Part shown: positions 32,332 to 40,618 of the stretch, piece after piece
Layout of the letters: each line of letters opens with the position of its first letter
Numbering within the stretch: the first letter of the stretch is position 1
Source: Leifsonia shinshuensis
GTDB lineage: Bacteria; Actinomycetota; Actinomycetes; Actinomycetales; Microbacteriaceae
DNA: 64,000 nucleotides
Assembly (NCBI RefSeq): GCF_022606355.1
Contig: NZ_JAHHZQ010000005.1
Coordinates: 186,001 to 250,000 of the forward strand
Direction of reading: 5' to 3'
Made by a program: the position numbers and the translations under genes
Notes under the pieces: model-generated
Told to the model about the DNA's origin: nothing
What the model saw: only the letters and a program-made list of their open reading frames with translations
The model's database searches: none

Positions 32332-33006
32332 ATGCTCGCGGTCGTCGGCGCCATCCTCCCCCTCGCGCTCGTCGTGTGGTTCAGCCCGACGCGCGTGATG
32401 GCCGCCACCGCCCTCCTCCTGTCCGGGCGCGCCCGTGCGGTGCCTGGCGCGTACGCGGTGGGCTGGGTGGTGGGGATCGGCCTGTACATCGCCGTGTTCA
32501 CGATCTTCGGCGCCGCCATCGGAGCGATCCAGCTGCCGTCGCTGAAGGGCGACGCGTGGTTCCTCGACCCGCTCGTCGCGCTCGTGATGTTCGGGTCGGC
32601 CGCCCTGGCCTGGCGGGCGCGCCCACGACCAGGGACGGATCCGAGGCCGCCGCGGCTCACGCGGGTGATCGGGCGCTTGACTCCGCTGTCGGCGCTCGGC
32701 CTCGGTCTCGCCCTCTCCATCGTCAGCCCGCTGCACCTGGCGGTCGCCGCGGCGGTCGGCGTCGACATCGCGACCGGCGGCCTGGCGGCCGCGGCTCAGC
32801 TGGTGGTGGTCGTGGTCTTCGTCGTGCTGAGCACCAGCTCGGTGACCATCCCGGTCGGCGCCGCGATCGTCGCGCCCGACCGGGCGGAGGCCCCGCTGCG
32901 CCGCCTGCAGACCTGGCTGAGCGAGCACGGCACGGCTCTGCTCGTCGTGGTGCTGCTGGTCATCGGCGCCGACTTCGTCGGCCGTTGGATCGCTGCGGTG
33001 TTCTGA
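32332..33006 (+). CDS. GAP-family (Sap/LysE-like) membrane protein
   Basis: A 224-residue protein, ATG at 32332 after GGGGAGGGG. Six helices in two halves, beginning LAVVGAILPLALVVWFSPTR; the P-x-x-x-x-x-F-S-P start and the second half SALGLGLALSIVSPLHLAVA are typical of the Sap/GAP family, relatives of LysE exporters first linked to glycolipid export in mycobacteria. Substrate here unknown. It ends ten bases before the convergent formylglycine-generating enzyme gene. Confidence 0.65.
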   Translation: MLAVVGAILPLALVVWFSPTRVMAATALLLSGRARAVPGAYAVGWVVGIGLYIAVFTIFGAAIGAIQLPSLKGDAWFLDPLVALVMFGSAALAWRARPRPGTDPRPPRLTRVIGRLTPLSALGLGLALSIVSPLHLAVAAAVGVDIATGGLAAAAQLVVVVVFVVLSTSSVTIPVGAAIVAPDRAEAPLRRLQTWLSEHGTALLVVVLLVIGADFVGRWIAAVF

Positions 33007-33016
33007 GGCCGGTTCC

Positions 33017-33925
33017 TCACGCGTCGACGGCGCAGCGGAACCCGATGTGCGACATCCCGGTGTCCTCCGCCTGCGGCGATCGGGCCGCCGGGCGGAACCG
33101 CAGGCAGTATTCGGGCGAGCAGAGGAACGAGCCGCCCTTGAGCACCCGCCGCGGGATGGTCTCGCCCTCGTGCGCGCTCGCGGTCGCGAGCAGGTTCTGC
33201 CGCTTGCCCGCGTCGACGGGATGGTCGCTCAGGCGCACGTGGCGGGGCGTGTAGTAGTCGCTCGTCCACTCCCAGACGTTGCCGATCAGGTCGAAGACCC
33301 CGAACCCGTTCGCCGGGTACGACCCGACGGGCGCGGTGCCGCCGACGCCGCGGTTGTCGTAGGGGAAGCGGCCCAGCCACGAGTTGGCCTGCGGGACGCC
33401 GCCGGGATACGGCTCGTCGCCCCACGCGAAGCGGGCGCCGTCGACGCCCCCGCGGGAGGCGAACTCGTGCTCGGCCTCCGTCGGCAGCCGCTTGCCCGCC
33501 CAGGCCGCATACGCCGTGGCGTCCTCGAAGGCGATGTGCACGACGGGATGCCGCATCCGGGCGTCGACCGAGGAGCCGGGGCCGAACGGCGCCCGCCAGA
33601 ACGCGCCGGGCTGCCAGCGCCACCAGTTGCGCCAGTCGCCCAGGTCGACCGGCCCGGCGGTCGGGGTGAAGACCATGGCGCCGGGCACGAGGTCCTCTGC
33701 CGCGACGCCGGGGTAGTCGGCGGCGGCCAGGGGACGCTCGGCGACGGTGACGTACCCGGTGTCGGCGACGAAGCGCGCGTAGTCCTCGTTCGTGACCTGG
33801 TAGCGGTCGATGCGGAACGTGGCGACCTCGCGCTCCACCACAGGCTGCTCGTCGGGGTAGAACTCGGCGGAGCCCATGCGGAAGGTGCCGCCCTCGATCA
33901 GTACCGTCTCTCTGCCGTCGGTCAC
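33017..33925 (-). CDS. Formylglycine-generating enzyme (sulfatase-modifying)
   Basis: A 302-residue protein, GTG at 33925. The FGE-sulfatase domain fills the whole chain: GGTFRMGSAEFYPDEQP near residue 12, RYQVTNEDYARFV, GNVWEWTSDYY, and the catalytic block GGSFLCSPEYCLRFRPAARS with both cysteines (about C269 and C274) that bind copper and oxidise the substrate cysteine. Presence of both separates it from the cysteine-less ergothioneine-type relatives. It converts a Cys in CxPxR of a sulfatase to formylglycine. No sulfatase gene is in this window. Confidence 0.88.
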   Translation of the reverse strand: MTDGRETVLIEGGTFRMGSAEFYPDEQPVVEREVATFRIDRYQVTNEDYARFVADTGYVTVAERPLAAADYPGVAAEDLVPGAMVFTPTAGPVDLGDWRNWWRWQPGAFWRAPFGPGSSVDARMRHPVVHIAFEDATAYAAWAGKRLPTEAEHEFASRGGVDGARFAWGDEPYPGGVPQANSWLGRFPYDNRGVGGTAPVGSYPANGFGVFDLIGNVWEWTSDYYTPRHVRLSDHPVDAGKRQNLLATASAHEGETIPRRVLKGGSFLCSPEYCLRFRPAARSPQAEDTGMSHIGFRCAVDA

Positions 33926-33995
33926 GCGATCACCGTATCAGCGCGGATGCCGGCCTCAGCAGGCCCGGGGAGGTGGGGCGGGGTAGGTTGGGGGC

Positions 33996-34811
33996 GTGCT
34001 GAGCGAAGCGGCTGACGGGGTGCTCGTCCATACCAGCGCGTGGTGCCGGACCAACGCGGTGGTGGTCGTGGGGGACACGGGGGTGCTCGTCGTCGACCCG
34101 GGCATCCACGAGAGCGAGATCGGCTGTCTCGCCGACGACCTCCAGCGCGCCGGGCACACGGTCGTCGCGGGGTTCGCGACGCACCCGCACTGGGACCACC
34201 TGCTCTGGCACCCGGCATTGGGGGCCGTGGACCAGTGGGCCACAGCGCTCGCCGCGGACACCGCACGGCGACGGCTGGCGAACGGCATCGACGCGAAGCG
34301 GTTCGGCATCCCCGACGACGTGCGCCTCGACGGGCTCGGCGACGACCTCGCCGGGCTGCCCGCCGGCGCCGACCGGATCCCGTGGGACGGGCCGACGGTG
34401 CGCATCCTCGAGCATCGCGCGCACGCCCCCGGCCACGCCGCACTCCTCGTCGACGGCGCCGGGGTGCTCGTCGCGGGCGACATGCTGTCCGATGTGTTCG
34501 TCCCGATGCTCGACCTGGCCGGTGCTCCCGACCCGCTCGACGACTACCTCGCGGCGCTGTTCCTGCTGGAGGCGCAGGCGGGGGAGGCGACGGTCGTCAT
34601 CCCGGGCCACGGTTCCGTCGGCGACGCGACCGCGCTGCGCGATCGTCTGGCTCGCGACCGCGCCTACGTCGAGGCGCTCGTCGACGGCTACGAGCCGCAC
34701 GATGCGCGCGTGGAGTCGCCGCGCGCGGGCTGGGAGTTCGTGAGGTCGGTGCATGACCGGCAGCTCGACCAGCTGTCGATCCCGCGCTCGGCCGCGGGCG
34801 ACGGGGCCTGA
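33996..34811 (+). CDS. MBL-fold metallohydrolase
   Basis: A 271-residue protein, GTG at 33996. The zinc-binding motif HxHxDH is H63-H65-D67-H68 in ATHPHWDHL; the next histidine is in HAPGHAALLVDG and the bridging Asp in LVAGDMLSD, with the last His in IPGHGSVGD. So a complete two-metal site of the metallo-beta-lactamase fold. The family covers thioester, lactone, phosphodiester and sulfur substrates; nothing here narrows it. The GNAT gene follows by six bases. Confidence 0.8.
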   Translation: MLSEAADGVLVHTSAWCRTNAVVVVGDTGVLVVDPGIHESEIGCLADDLQRAGHTVVAGFATHPHWDHLLWHPALGAVDQWATALAADTARRRLANGIDAKRFGIPDDVRLDGLGDDLAGLPAGADRIPWDGPTVRILEHRAHAPGHAALLVDGAGVLVAGDMLSDVFVPMLDLAGAPDPLDDYLAALFLLEAQAGEATVVIPGHGSVGDATALRDRLARDRAYVEALVDGYEPHDARVESPRAGWEFVRSVHDRQLDQLSIPRSAAGDGA

Positions 34812-34817
34812 CCGATC

Positions 34818-35411
34818 GTGTCCTTCCGCGATCCTGTCGAGCCGGTTCCGGTCGGGTTGGGCGGCGACCGCTTCCTGCTCCGCCCGATCCGCGCCGACGA
34901 CGCGGCCGACGACCACGCGGCGGTGATGGAGACCCGCGAGCTGCTGCGCCTCTGGGAGCAGTCGGAGTGGCCGGCCGACGACTTCACGGTGGAGGCGAAT
35001 CGTGCCGACCTCGTCGGCCTCCAGCAGCGCCACGCCGAGCACCGCGCATTCACCTTCACCGTGCGCGACCCCGACGACACCCTCTGCCTCGGGTGCGTCT
35101 ACCTCTTCCCGACGTCGGCGACGTTCCTGGCGAAGTCGGCGGTCACGCCCGTGGGGAACGACGCGTGGGAGGACGTCGACGTCGTCTCGTACTTCTGGGT
35201 GCGCCAGTCGCAGCTGGAGGCCGGTCTCGACAGGGCACTGCTCGACACACTGCGCTCGTGGTTGCGCGACGACTGGGGCTTCGAGCGGGTCGTGTTCGTC
35301 ACCAACGAGCAGTTCGCTCAGCAGGTCGGCTTGCTCGAGGCGACGGACCTCACCCTCCGCTTCGAGCTCAGGGAGCCGGGCAAGCCGGGCATGTATCTGG
35401 TCTTCGGGTGA
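34818..35411 (+). CDS. GNAT-family N-acetyltransferase
   Basis: A 197-residue protein, GTG at 34818. FLLRPIRADDAADDHAAVME is the N-terminal beta-alpha unit of acetyltransferases; the central strand region is FTVRDPDDTLCLGCVYLFPT. The acetyl-CoA loop region is atypical (FWVRQSQLEAGLDRALLDTL in place of a clear Q/R-x-x-G-x-G/A), so cofactor use is likely but not certain. Probably cotranslated with the MBL gene. Substrate unknown. Confidence 0.65.
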   Translation: MSFRDPVEPVPVGLGGDRFLLRPIRADDAADDHAAVMETRELLRLWEQSEWPADDFTVEANRADLVGLQQRHAEHRAFTFTVRDPDDTLCLGCVYLFPTSATFLAKSAVTPVGNDAWEDVDVVSYFWVRQSQLEAGLDRALLDTLRSWLRDDWGFERVVFVTNEQFAQQVGLLEATDLTLRFELREPGKPGMYLVFG

Positions 35412-35433
35412 GCGGCCTCCGTATGCTGCTGGC

Positions 35434-35781
35434 ATGACCGGAACCGGCACGACCTACACGTCCACGTTCATCTTCGCGACGAAGCCGTACGACGACGAGT
35501 TCCACCGGCTCAACGACGAGATCGCCGAGCGCGCCCGCAGCATCCGGGGCTTCCTCGGCGAGGAGGCGTGGGAGAACCCCGAGACCGGTCTGCACTCGGA
35601 GGTCTACTACTGGGACAGCCTGGAGGCCCTCCACGAGCTGATCGGGATGGACACCCACCGGGAGGCGAAGCGCCTCCACGAGCGGTGGATCGGCCCGTAC
35701 CGGGTCGTGATCGGCGAGGTGCTCAGCACCTACGGCCAGCAGGGGCTCGGGCTGGACCACGTGCCGGCGCAGGCGTCGTGA
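35434..35781 (+). CDS. Antibiotic-biosynthesis-monooxygenase-like (ABM) protein
   Basis: A 115-residue protein, ATG at 35434. The single ferredoxin-like domain shows the alternation typical of ABM proteins: TSTFIFATKPYDDEFHRLND, then GFLGEEAWENPETGLHSEVY and a W-D-S-LEALHELIG helix, ending in H-R-EAKRLHERWIGPYRVVIG. Relatives work as dimers in heme degradation or quinone chemistry, or have no known role. Downstream of GNAT by 22 bases. Confidence 0.7.
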   Translation: MTGTGTTYTSTFIFATKPYDDEFHRLNDEIAERARSIRGFLGEEAWENPETGLHSEVYYWDSLEALHELIGMDTHREAKRLHERWIGPYRVVIGEVLSTYGQQGLGLDHVPAQAS

Positions 35782-35860
35782 CGCCGCCGTTTGCGGTGGA
35801 GCGCACCGGCGACTATCGTTCAAGCGTTCGTCCGTACGCGCTGCCGTAGCGCGCCAGCTG

Positions 35861-35922
35861 AGGAGGTGAGTCCGATTTCCATCAACAGTCGGGTGCTCGC
35901 CCCTTCGCGTCGAAGCCACTAG
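35861..35922 (+). other. Orphan strong Shine-Dalgarno with short ORF
   Basis: AGGAGGTGAGTCCG at 35861-35874 is followed by an open frame (GTG at 35866 or ATT at 35874) that ends at TAG 35920-35922 and reads SPISINSRVLAPSRRSH. Nothing else in the 193-base gap ahead of the patatin gene looks coding. It may be a regulatory leader ORF of the downstream gene (35975), or the 5' stub of a lost gene. Confidence 0.35.
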
Positions 35923-35974
35923 CGCTTCCGTCGTCGATCCGCGGGTGCCCCGCACCTCTTCGAAGGATCACGAC

Positions 35975-36964
35975 ATGAACCAGAGCCACGAACCCCACAC
36001 CTCGCACGACGTCGCCCTCGTCCTCGGTGGCGGCGGCGCCGCCGGCAACGCCTGGCAGCTCGGCGTCATCGCCGGACTGGCCGACGCGGGCTACGATCTG
36101 ACCGCTCTCGCCGACCTGGTCATCGGCACCTCCGCCGGCTCCACCGCGGGCGCGGCCGTGCGCAGCGGGATGTCCGCCGCCGACCTCTACGCCGCCGCCC
36201 TGACGGCCCCCGCGCGACCGGGCGGTGCCGGAGGCGCCTCCGGTGCCGGTGGTGCCGGTGGTGCCGGTGCCGGTGCTGCCGCGCCCGGCCCCGCTCAGCG
36301 GCCGCCGGCCCTCCCGCAGCAGGAGCTGTTCGAGCGACTGCGCGCCATCGGCGCCGCCGCCGGCTCTGCGGAGGAACTGCACAGGGCGCTCGGCGCCTTC
36401 GCCCTCGAGAGCGACGCGGTGCTGCGCCCCGGAGCCGACCAGCGGCGGGCGCTCGTCGCCTCCCGGCTCCCGAGCCAGGACTGGCCGGAGCGCCCCCTGC
36501 TCGTGCTCGCGCTGAACGCTCACACCGGCGAACTGGTCGCCTTCGACCGCGACTCCGGGGTCGAGCTGGCCGACGCCGTCACCGCGAGCACGGCCCTGCC
36601 CGGCGGCACCGCGACCCACATCGTCGACGGCGTGCACTACATCAACGGGGGCGTCCGTTCGGCCGAGAACGCCGACCTCGCGGCCGGCTACGCGACCGTG
36701 ATCGTGCTGTCGCCGTTCGGCGGCCCCGACTGGAAGCGGCCGGGCCAGTTCGAGGGCATCCGGCGCTTCCCGGGCTACGGTTTGGGCGACCAGGTCGAGG
36801 CCCTGCGCGCACAGGGGAGCCGGGTCGTCGTGATCACGCCCGATGCGGCCTCCCTGGAGGCGATGGGAACGAACCAGATGGACCCCGCGACCCGCCCGCC
36901 GTCGGCCCGCGCCGGCTTCGCGCAGGGACGACGCGAAGCGGAACGGCTCACGCCGGCCGTCTAG
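35975..36964 (+). CDS. Patatin-like protein with altered catalytic Asp
   Basis: A 329-residue protein, ATG at 35975. ALVLGGGGAAGNAWQLG gives the glycine-rich oxyanion hole (about 18-24) and VIGTSAGSTAG the nucleophile serine S53. The second dyad residue, normally Asp in D-G-G, reads Asn in HYINGGVRSAENADLA (residue about 224), so esterase activity may be weak or lost. Residues about 84-115 are an Ala/Gly/Pro-rich insert (GGAGGASGAGGAGGAGAG). The family hydrolyses phospholipids or neutral lipids. No signal peptide. Confidence 0.75.
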   Translation: MNQSHEPHTSHDVALVLGGGGAAGNAWQLGVIAGLADAGYDLTALADLVIGTSAGSTAGAAVRSGMSAADLYAAALTAPARPGGAGGASGAGGAGGAGAGAAAPGPAQRPPALPQQELFERLRAIGAAAGSAEELHRALGAFALESDAVLRPGADQRRALVASRLPSQDWPERPLLVLALNAHTGELVAFDRDSGVELADAVTASTALPGGTATHIVDGVHYINGGVRSAENADLAAGYATVIVLSPFGGPDWKRPGQFEGIRRFPGYGLGDQVEALRAQGSRVVVITPDAASLEAMGTNQMDPATRPPSARAGFAQGRREAERLTPAV

Positions 36965-36979
36965 CGCCAGCGCACGACT

Positions 36980-37014
36980 CCGGAGATCCGGCCCACCCGC
37001 GGCCGGATCTCCGG
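36980..37014 (+). terminator. Hairpin after patatin gene
   Basis: CCGGAGATCCGGCC (36980-36993) is exactly complementary to 37001-37014 with a 7-base loop. It starts 16 bases past the stop and is the probable terminator. It shares the TCCGGA core seen in the 7357-7563 repeat block. Confidence 0.6.
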
Positions 37015-37187
37015 ATCAACGGCCTCCCGGCCGGCGTGTCGGCCGCTGGCTCCGGATGGGGTGACGCAGCAGGCGCGTCAGTAGTCTAAAATTGTGCGTT
37101 TTAGTTCTGGTACGCTGGCTATGGCCCGGCGACGACCCATCTCGTCATCGACCGATGCTGAGCCGATCGCCGAAGAGCGAGGAAGCG

Positions 37188-37586
37188 ATGTCCGGTACGA
37201 CCGAGCGGCCCTGGGTTCCGGCGCCCGGAACCCCCGCGGTCCTGATGCTCGCGGTGATCGTGTTGATCACCGCGCCTCCCGCCGTGCTCGTACTCCTGGG
37301 GCAGCCAGCGCCAGCCTGGGTGCTGACGATCTCGTTTGCTTTCCTGCTCGCTGCCATTCTCGCGGTGCCGCGGCTGAACCGGCGTGCGCGCCCCGCGAGC
37401 CGACGGCAGACGATGCTCGTGCGCACAGCTCTCTCTCTGTCGATCCTGGTCCCGCTCGCCCTGGTCTGTCCCGCGGTCGCGTACCCGGGATTCGCCTGGC
37501 TGATCGGGATCGGAGTGCAGGCACAGGTCCTCGCGCTCGCCACCGTGGCGGTCGCCGCCGTGGTGCGGCGTGGCTCCGGCAGCTAG
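37188..37586 (+). CDS. Small multi-pass membrane protein
   Basis: A 132-residue protein, ATG at 37188 after GAGGAAG. Four hydrophobic helices: VLMLAVIVLITAPPAVLVLL, WVLTISFAFLLAAILAVP, ALSLSILVPLALVCPAVAY and LIGIGVQAQVLALATVAVAA. Short basic loops face inward. The upstream 37080-37110 stretch is conspicuously A+T-rich and may hold the promoter. No family recognised. Confidence 0.6.
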   Translation: MSGTTERPWVPAPGTPAVLMLAVIVLITAPPAVLVLLGQPAPAWVLTISFAFLLAAILAVPRLNRRARPASRRQTMLVRTALSLSILVPLALVCPAVAYPGFAWLIGIGVQAQVLALATVAVAAVVRRGSGS

Positions 37587-37622
37587 GACGTACCCCGCCC
37601 GCCGCCCGCCGCCCGTCCCCGC

Positions 37623-38165
37623 TCACAGGTCGCGGATGTGCAGCAGCGACCGGATCGTCAGCCGGCGTCGCAGCGCCGGCTCGCCGAGCCCGTCGACCAC
37701 CACCGCTCCTCCGAGCCAGCTCGCTCCGCTCAGGTCGACGAGCCGTCGGCAGGCGGAAGCCTGCGCTCCCGTGTCGATCCAGTCGTCGACGAAGAGCACG
37801 CGGTCTCCGCTGCGCAATCGCGATCGGCGCAGGCCGAGGTCGAGGTGGCGGTCCCGGTAGTCCGGTGCGGTGGCCGTCGTCCACCACGCGTCGCTGTCCG
37901 CAGAGGGCGATGGCTCCTTGCGGACCTCGGCGAACCCGACACCCAGGTGGAGTGCGGTGAGGACGCCCAGGATGCTCCCGCGCGACTGCGTACCCATAAC
38001 GACGGTCGGGTCCGCGTCGCCGAAAAGCGCGGCGAGTCCGGCACCGATCTCGCCGAGGATCGTGGCGTCACGCCACCAGCCGGTCACGTCCGCTCGAAAG
38101 CCGGCGTCGGTTCGATCGCCGATCCACTGGAAGGTCGACCGCAATCGGCTCCGGATGTCATCCAC
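37623..38165 (-). CDS. Phosphoribosyltransferase-like protein
   Basis: A 180-residue protein. GTG at 38165 has AAGGAT seven bases upstream and is preferred to the frame's first ATG at 38228. The PRPP-binding loop is VLFVDDWIDTGAQASACRRL near residue 121, where two acidic residues precede the T-G turn; VVMGTQSRGSILG is the pyrophosphate-loop region. Type I phosphoribosyltransferases make nucleotides from PRPP, but the short hood and W-rich N-terminus (TFQWIGDRTDAGFRADVTGW) are unusual, so the base is not known. It is divergent from the MFS gene, and the pair shares about 200 bases. Confidence 0.7.
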   Translation of the reverse strand: MDDIRSRLRSTFQWIGDRTDAGFRADVTGWWRDATILGEIGAGLAALFGDADPTVVMGTQSRGSILGVLTALHLGVGFAEVRKEPSPSADSDAWWTTATAPDYRDRHLDLGLRRSRLRSGDRVLFVDDWIDTGAQASACRRLVDLSGASWLGGAVVVDGLGEPALRRRLTIRSLLHIRDL

Positions 38166-38244
38166 CTGCGCATCCTTGCACGGCACCGACCGTGCGCACT
38201 GCCCCCGCAGCGGGTGCCGTGCACGCATCTGGTACCGTGGCCGG

Positions 38245-38350
38245 GTGCTTCACATCGTGATGTTCATCTGACGGTCTTGCGTCCCGCCCGCGCAGGTCTC
38301 GATCCGTCGAGGGTCGCTTCTCCGACCCCGCGGGCCCAACCACCGTCAGA
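38245..38350 (+). promoter_or_regulatory. Candidate leader-peptide attenuator before MFS gene
   Basis: GTG at 38245 opens an eight-residue peptide, MLHIVMFI, ending at TGA 38269-38271. The stop lies inside TCTGACGGT (38267-38275), whose exact complement is at 38342-38350, directly before the ribosome-binding site of the MFS gene at 38369. A -10-like TACCGT at 38233-38238 would place transcription start at the GTG, so the leader may be leaderless. Arrangement matches inducible attenuation of drug exporters, but this is not demonstrated. Confidence 0.4.
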
Positions 38351-38368
38351 GTCTTCTGGAGCTTCACC

Positions 38369-39694
38369 GTGTTCGCATCTCTTCGTCTTCCCGGCGCGCT
38401 TCGCGCCTTCGTCCCCGCGCTGATCGGCCGTTCGGCGCTCGCCATGGCGGGCCTCGCCGTGCTGCTGGCCGTGCAGGAGGGCACCGGTTCGTTCGCGCTC
38501 GCCGGTCTCGCCTCGGCCGCGTTCGGTCTCGCCAACGTCGTCGCGGCGCCGTGGCGTGCCCGCGCCGTCGACCGCTGGGGCCAGCCGCGCGCGCTCGGAG
38601 CCCTCGGAATCGTGCAGGCCGCCGGTTTCGTCGCCTTCGGCATCGTGTCCGCGGTCGCGACCGCACCCGGAACGGTCGCCTTCTGGTCCGTCGCGCTGGC
38701 CGTCGTCGTCGGTCTCTCGGCCCCTCCCCTCGGCGCGGCGATGCGCGTCGTGTGGAGTTCCCTCACCGATGCGGGGCCGCAGCGCGAGAAGGCGTTCAGC
38801 CTCGACGCGGTCGCGGAGGAGCTGCTCTTCGTCGGGGGTCCGGTGGCGATCACGGCGATCATCGTCGCGTCGTCGCCGAGCGTCGGGCTGTTCGTCACCG
38901 CGGGAGTCGGCCTGGTCGGGACGCTCGGCCTGATCACCAGCACAGCCTCCGCCGTGCTGTCCGGGAACCCGCCGCGTCCGCGCGAGCACCGGGCCCGCCC
39001 GCTCGCCGTCCCCGGGTTCCTTCGCGTGCTGGTGGTGCTGGCCGGTGTCGGTGCCGTGCTCGGCGTCGTGGAGATCGGCGCTCCGGCGCTGGCGGCCGAG
39101 CGGGATGCCGTTCCGCTCGCGGGCTGGCTGCTCGCCGCGTTCGCGGCCGGGAGCGCCGGCGGCGGCCTCGTCTACGGGCACGTGCGCTGGCGGGCGTCTC
39201 TCGGAGTGCGCCTGCTCGTGCTGTGCGCTGCGATCGGTCTCACCGCCGTCGCGGTGTCCACCTTCGGCTCGCTGCCGCTCTTCGCCGGGGGACTGGTGCT
39301 GCTCGGCGCGTTCCTCGCGCCGTCGTTGATCACCGGCTACCTGGTCGCCGACACGGTCGTGGCCTCCGACGGCCGCACGGAGGCGTCGGCGTGGATCAAC
39401 CACGCGGTCAACCTCGGGGCGTCCCTGGCCTCCGCGGTCGCCGGCGCGGTCATCGATGCGTCGGGTACGGGGGTCGCCCTGCTCGTCGTCGGGCTGGTGG
39501 CGGTGGCGCTGACGGCGGTCGTACCGGTGCGGAGGTTGCGGGGAGCGGGGGAGGTGGTCGAGGACAGCGGTGCCGGTTCAGCCGAGCCCGCGATGCGTCC
39601 CGCAGGATGCGCGCAGCCGGAGGTCGAACCCGATGAGCTGGTGGGTGGGGGCGATACCGGCCTTCCCGCCGAGGGCAGACACGCCGAGAAGTGA
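38369..39694 (+). CDS. MFS transporter (exporter type)
   Basis: A 441-residue protein, GTG at 38369. Twelve helices are visible, starting with SALAMAGLAVLLAVQEGTGS. Loop 2-3 carries APWRARAVDRWGQPRALGAL, in place of the classical G-x-x-x-D-R-x-G-R-R motif. The layout resembles actinobacterial efflux carriers with a wide loop 6-7 (NPPRPREHRARP). The last 39 codons overlap the 3' end of the convergent LacI gene, and the tail EPAMRPAGCAQPEVEPDELV looks like antisense-driven sequence, so the original stop may have been lost. Substrate unknown. Confidence 0.75.
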   Translation: MFASLRLPGALRAFVPALIGRSALAMAGLAVLLAVQEGTGSFALAGLASAAFGLANVVAAPWRARAVDRWGQPRALGALGIVQAAGFVAFGIVSAVATAPGTVAFWSVALAVVVGLSAPPLGAAMRVVWSSLTDAGPQREKAFSLDAVAEELLFVGGPVAITAIIVASSPSVGLFVTAGVGLVGTLGLITSTASAVLSGNPPRPREHRARPLAVPGFLRVLVVLAGVGAVLGVVEIGAPALAAERDAVPLAGWLLAAFAAGSAGGGLVYGHVRWRASLGVRLLVLCAAIGLTAVAVSTFGSLPLFAGGLVLLGAFLAPSLITGYLVADTVVASDGRTEASAWINHAVNLGASLASAVAGAVIDASGTGVALLVVGLVAVALTAVVPVRRLRGAGEVVEDSGAGSAEPAMRPAGCAQPEVEPDELVGGGDTGLPAEGRHAEK

Positions 39695-40618
39695 CACGGC
39701 CGCGCGGGCGATGTCCTCGAGCGGCTGGACCGCGGACGACAGCTTGGGCACCGTGAAGTCGCTCGTCTCCGTCCCGTCGAACGACATCACTGCGACGTCG
39801 TCCGGCACGCGCAGGCCGCGCTCGGCCGCTGCGCTGAGGACTCCGACGGCCTGGGCCTCGCTGGATGCGAAGATCGCGCGAGGTCTGGCCGGACGGTCGA
39901 GGAGGCGCAGACCGGCCTCTCTGCCGCCGCCCCGGGTGAACGGGGCCTCGGCGACCGAGCGGTGCGCCTGCTCGATGCGGGCGGCGTCCAGCGCGGCCGA
40001 CCAGCCGTGGAGGCGGTCGCGTGCGACGAGGAGGTCGGCGGGTCCGCAGACGATGCCGTGGCTGGCGTAGCCGTGGGCGATCAGATGCTCGGTCACTGCG
40101 CGCGCGGCCGCGACGTTGTCGATGGCGACCGTGGACGCCTCCAGTCGCGGATCGATCCGGTCGATCACGACGACGGGGATGCGATTCGCGGAGGCGGGCG
40201 TCAGGTCGGGCCGGCCGTCCACCGTGGCCAGGAGCAGTCCGTCGACCTTGCGCCGGGCGAACGAGCGGATCAGCTCGGATTCGCGTGCTGCGTCCTCGAT
40301 CGAGTCTCCGAGCAGCAGCACCCGGCCGGCGGCCGAGGTCGCGTCAGCGAGCACGTGCGCGAGCGCCGCGAAGTAGGGGTTGGCGATGTCGGGGACGATC
40401 AGTCCGTAGGCGCCGGAAACGCCGGAGGCCAGCGCCTGAGCGATGGTGTCCGGCTCGTACCCGACCTCCTCGATCGCGGCGAGGACGCGCTGCCTGGTCT
40501 TCTCCGCGACCGGGCGGGGTCCGTCGTTGATCACATAGCTGACCACCGCAGTCGACGTCCCCGCCGCCCGCGCCACATCCTCACGGGTCACGCGGGCGCG
40601 CCGACGCGAGGGGGTCAT
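39578..40618 (-). CDS. LacI-family regulator linked to ribokinase
   Basis: A 346-residue protein, ATG at 40618. Helix-turn-helix: TREDVARAAGTSTAVVSYVI, hinge: RVLAAIEEVGYEPDTIAQAL, followed by the sugar-sensor domain (GLIVPDIANPYFAALAHVLA) and C-terminus LIGFDLRLRASC. The start overlaps the ribokinase stop as ATGA (40615-40618), so it is second in the operon. It probably senses ribose or another pentose. It overlaps the MFS gene's 3' end by 117 bases on the other strand. Confidence 0.85.
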   Translation of the reverse strand: MTPSRRRARVTREDVARAAGTSTAVVSYVINDGPRPVAEKTRQRVLAAIEEVGYEPDTIAQALASGVSGAYGLIVPDIANPYFAALAHVLADATSAAGRVLLLGDSIEDAARESELIRSFARRKVDGLLLATVDGRPDLTPASANRIPVVVIDRIDPRLEASTVAIDNVAAARAVTEHLIAHGYASHGIVCGPADLLVARDRLHGWSAALDAARIEQAHRSVAEAPFTRGGGREAGLRLLDRPARPRAIFASSEAQAVGVLSAAAERGLRVPDDVAVMSFDGTETSDFTVPKLSSAVQPLEDIARAAVSLLGVSALGGKAGIAPTHQLIGFDLRLRASCGTHRGLG

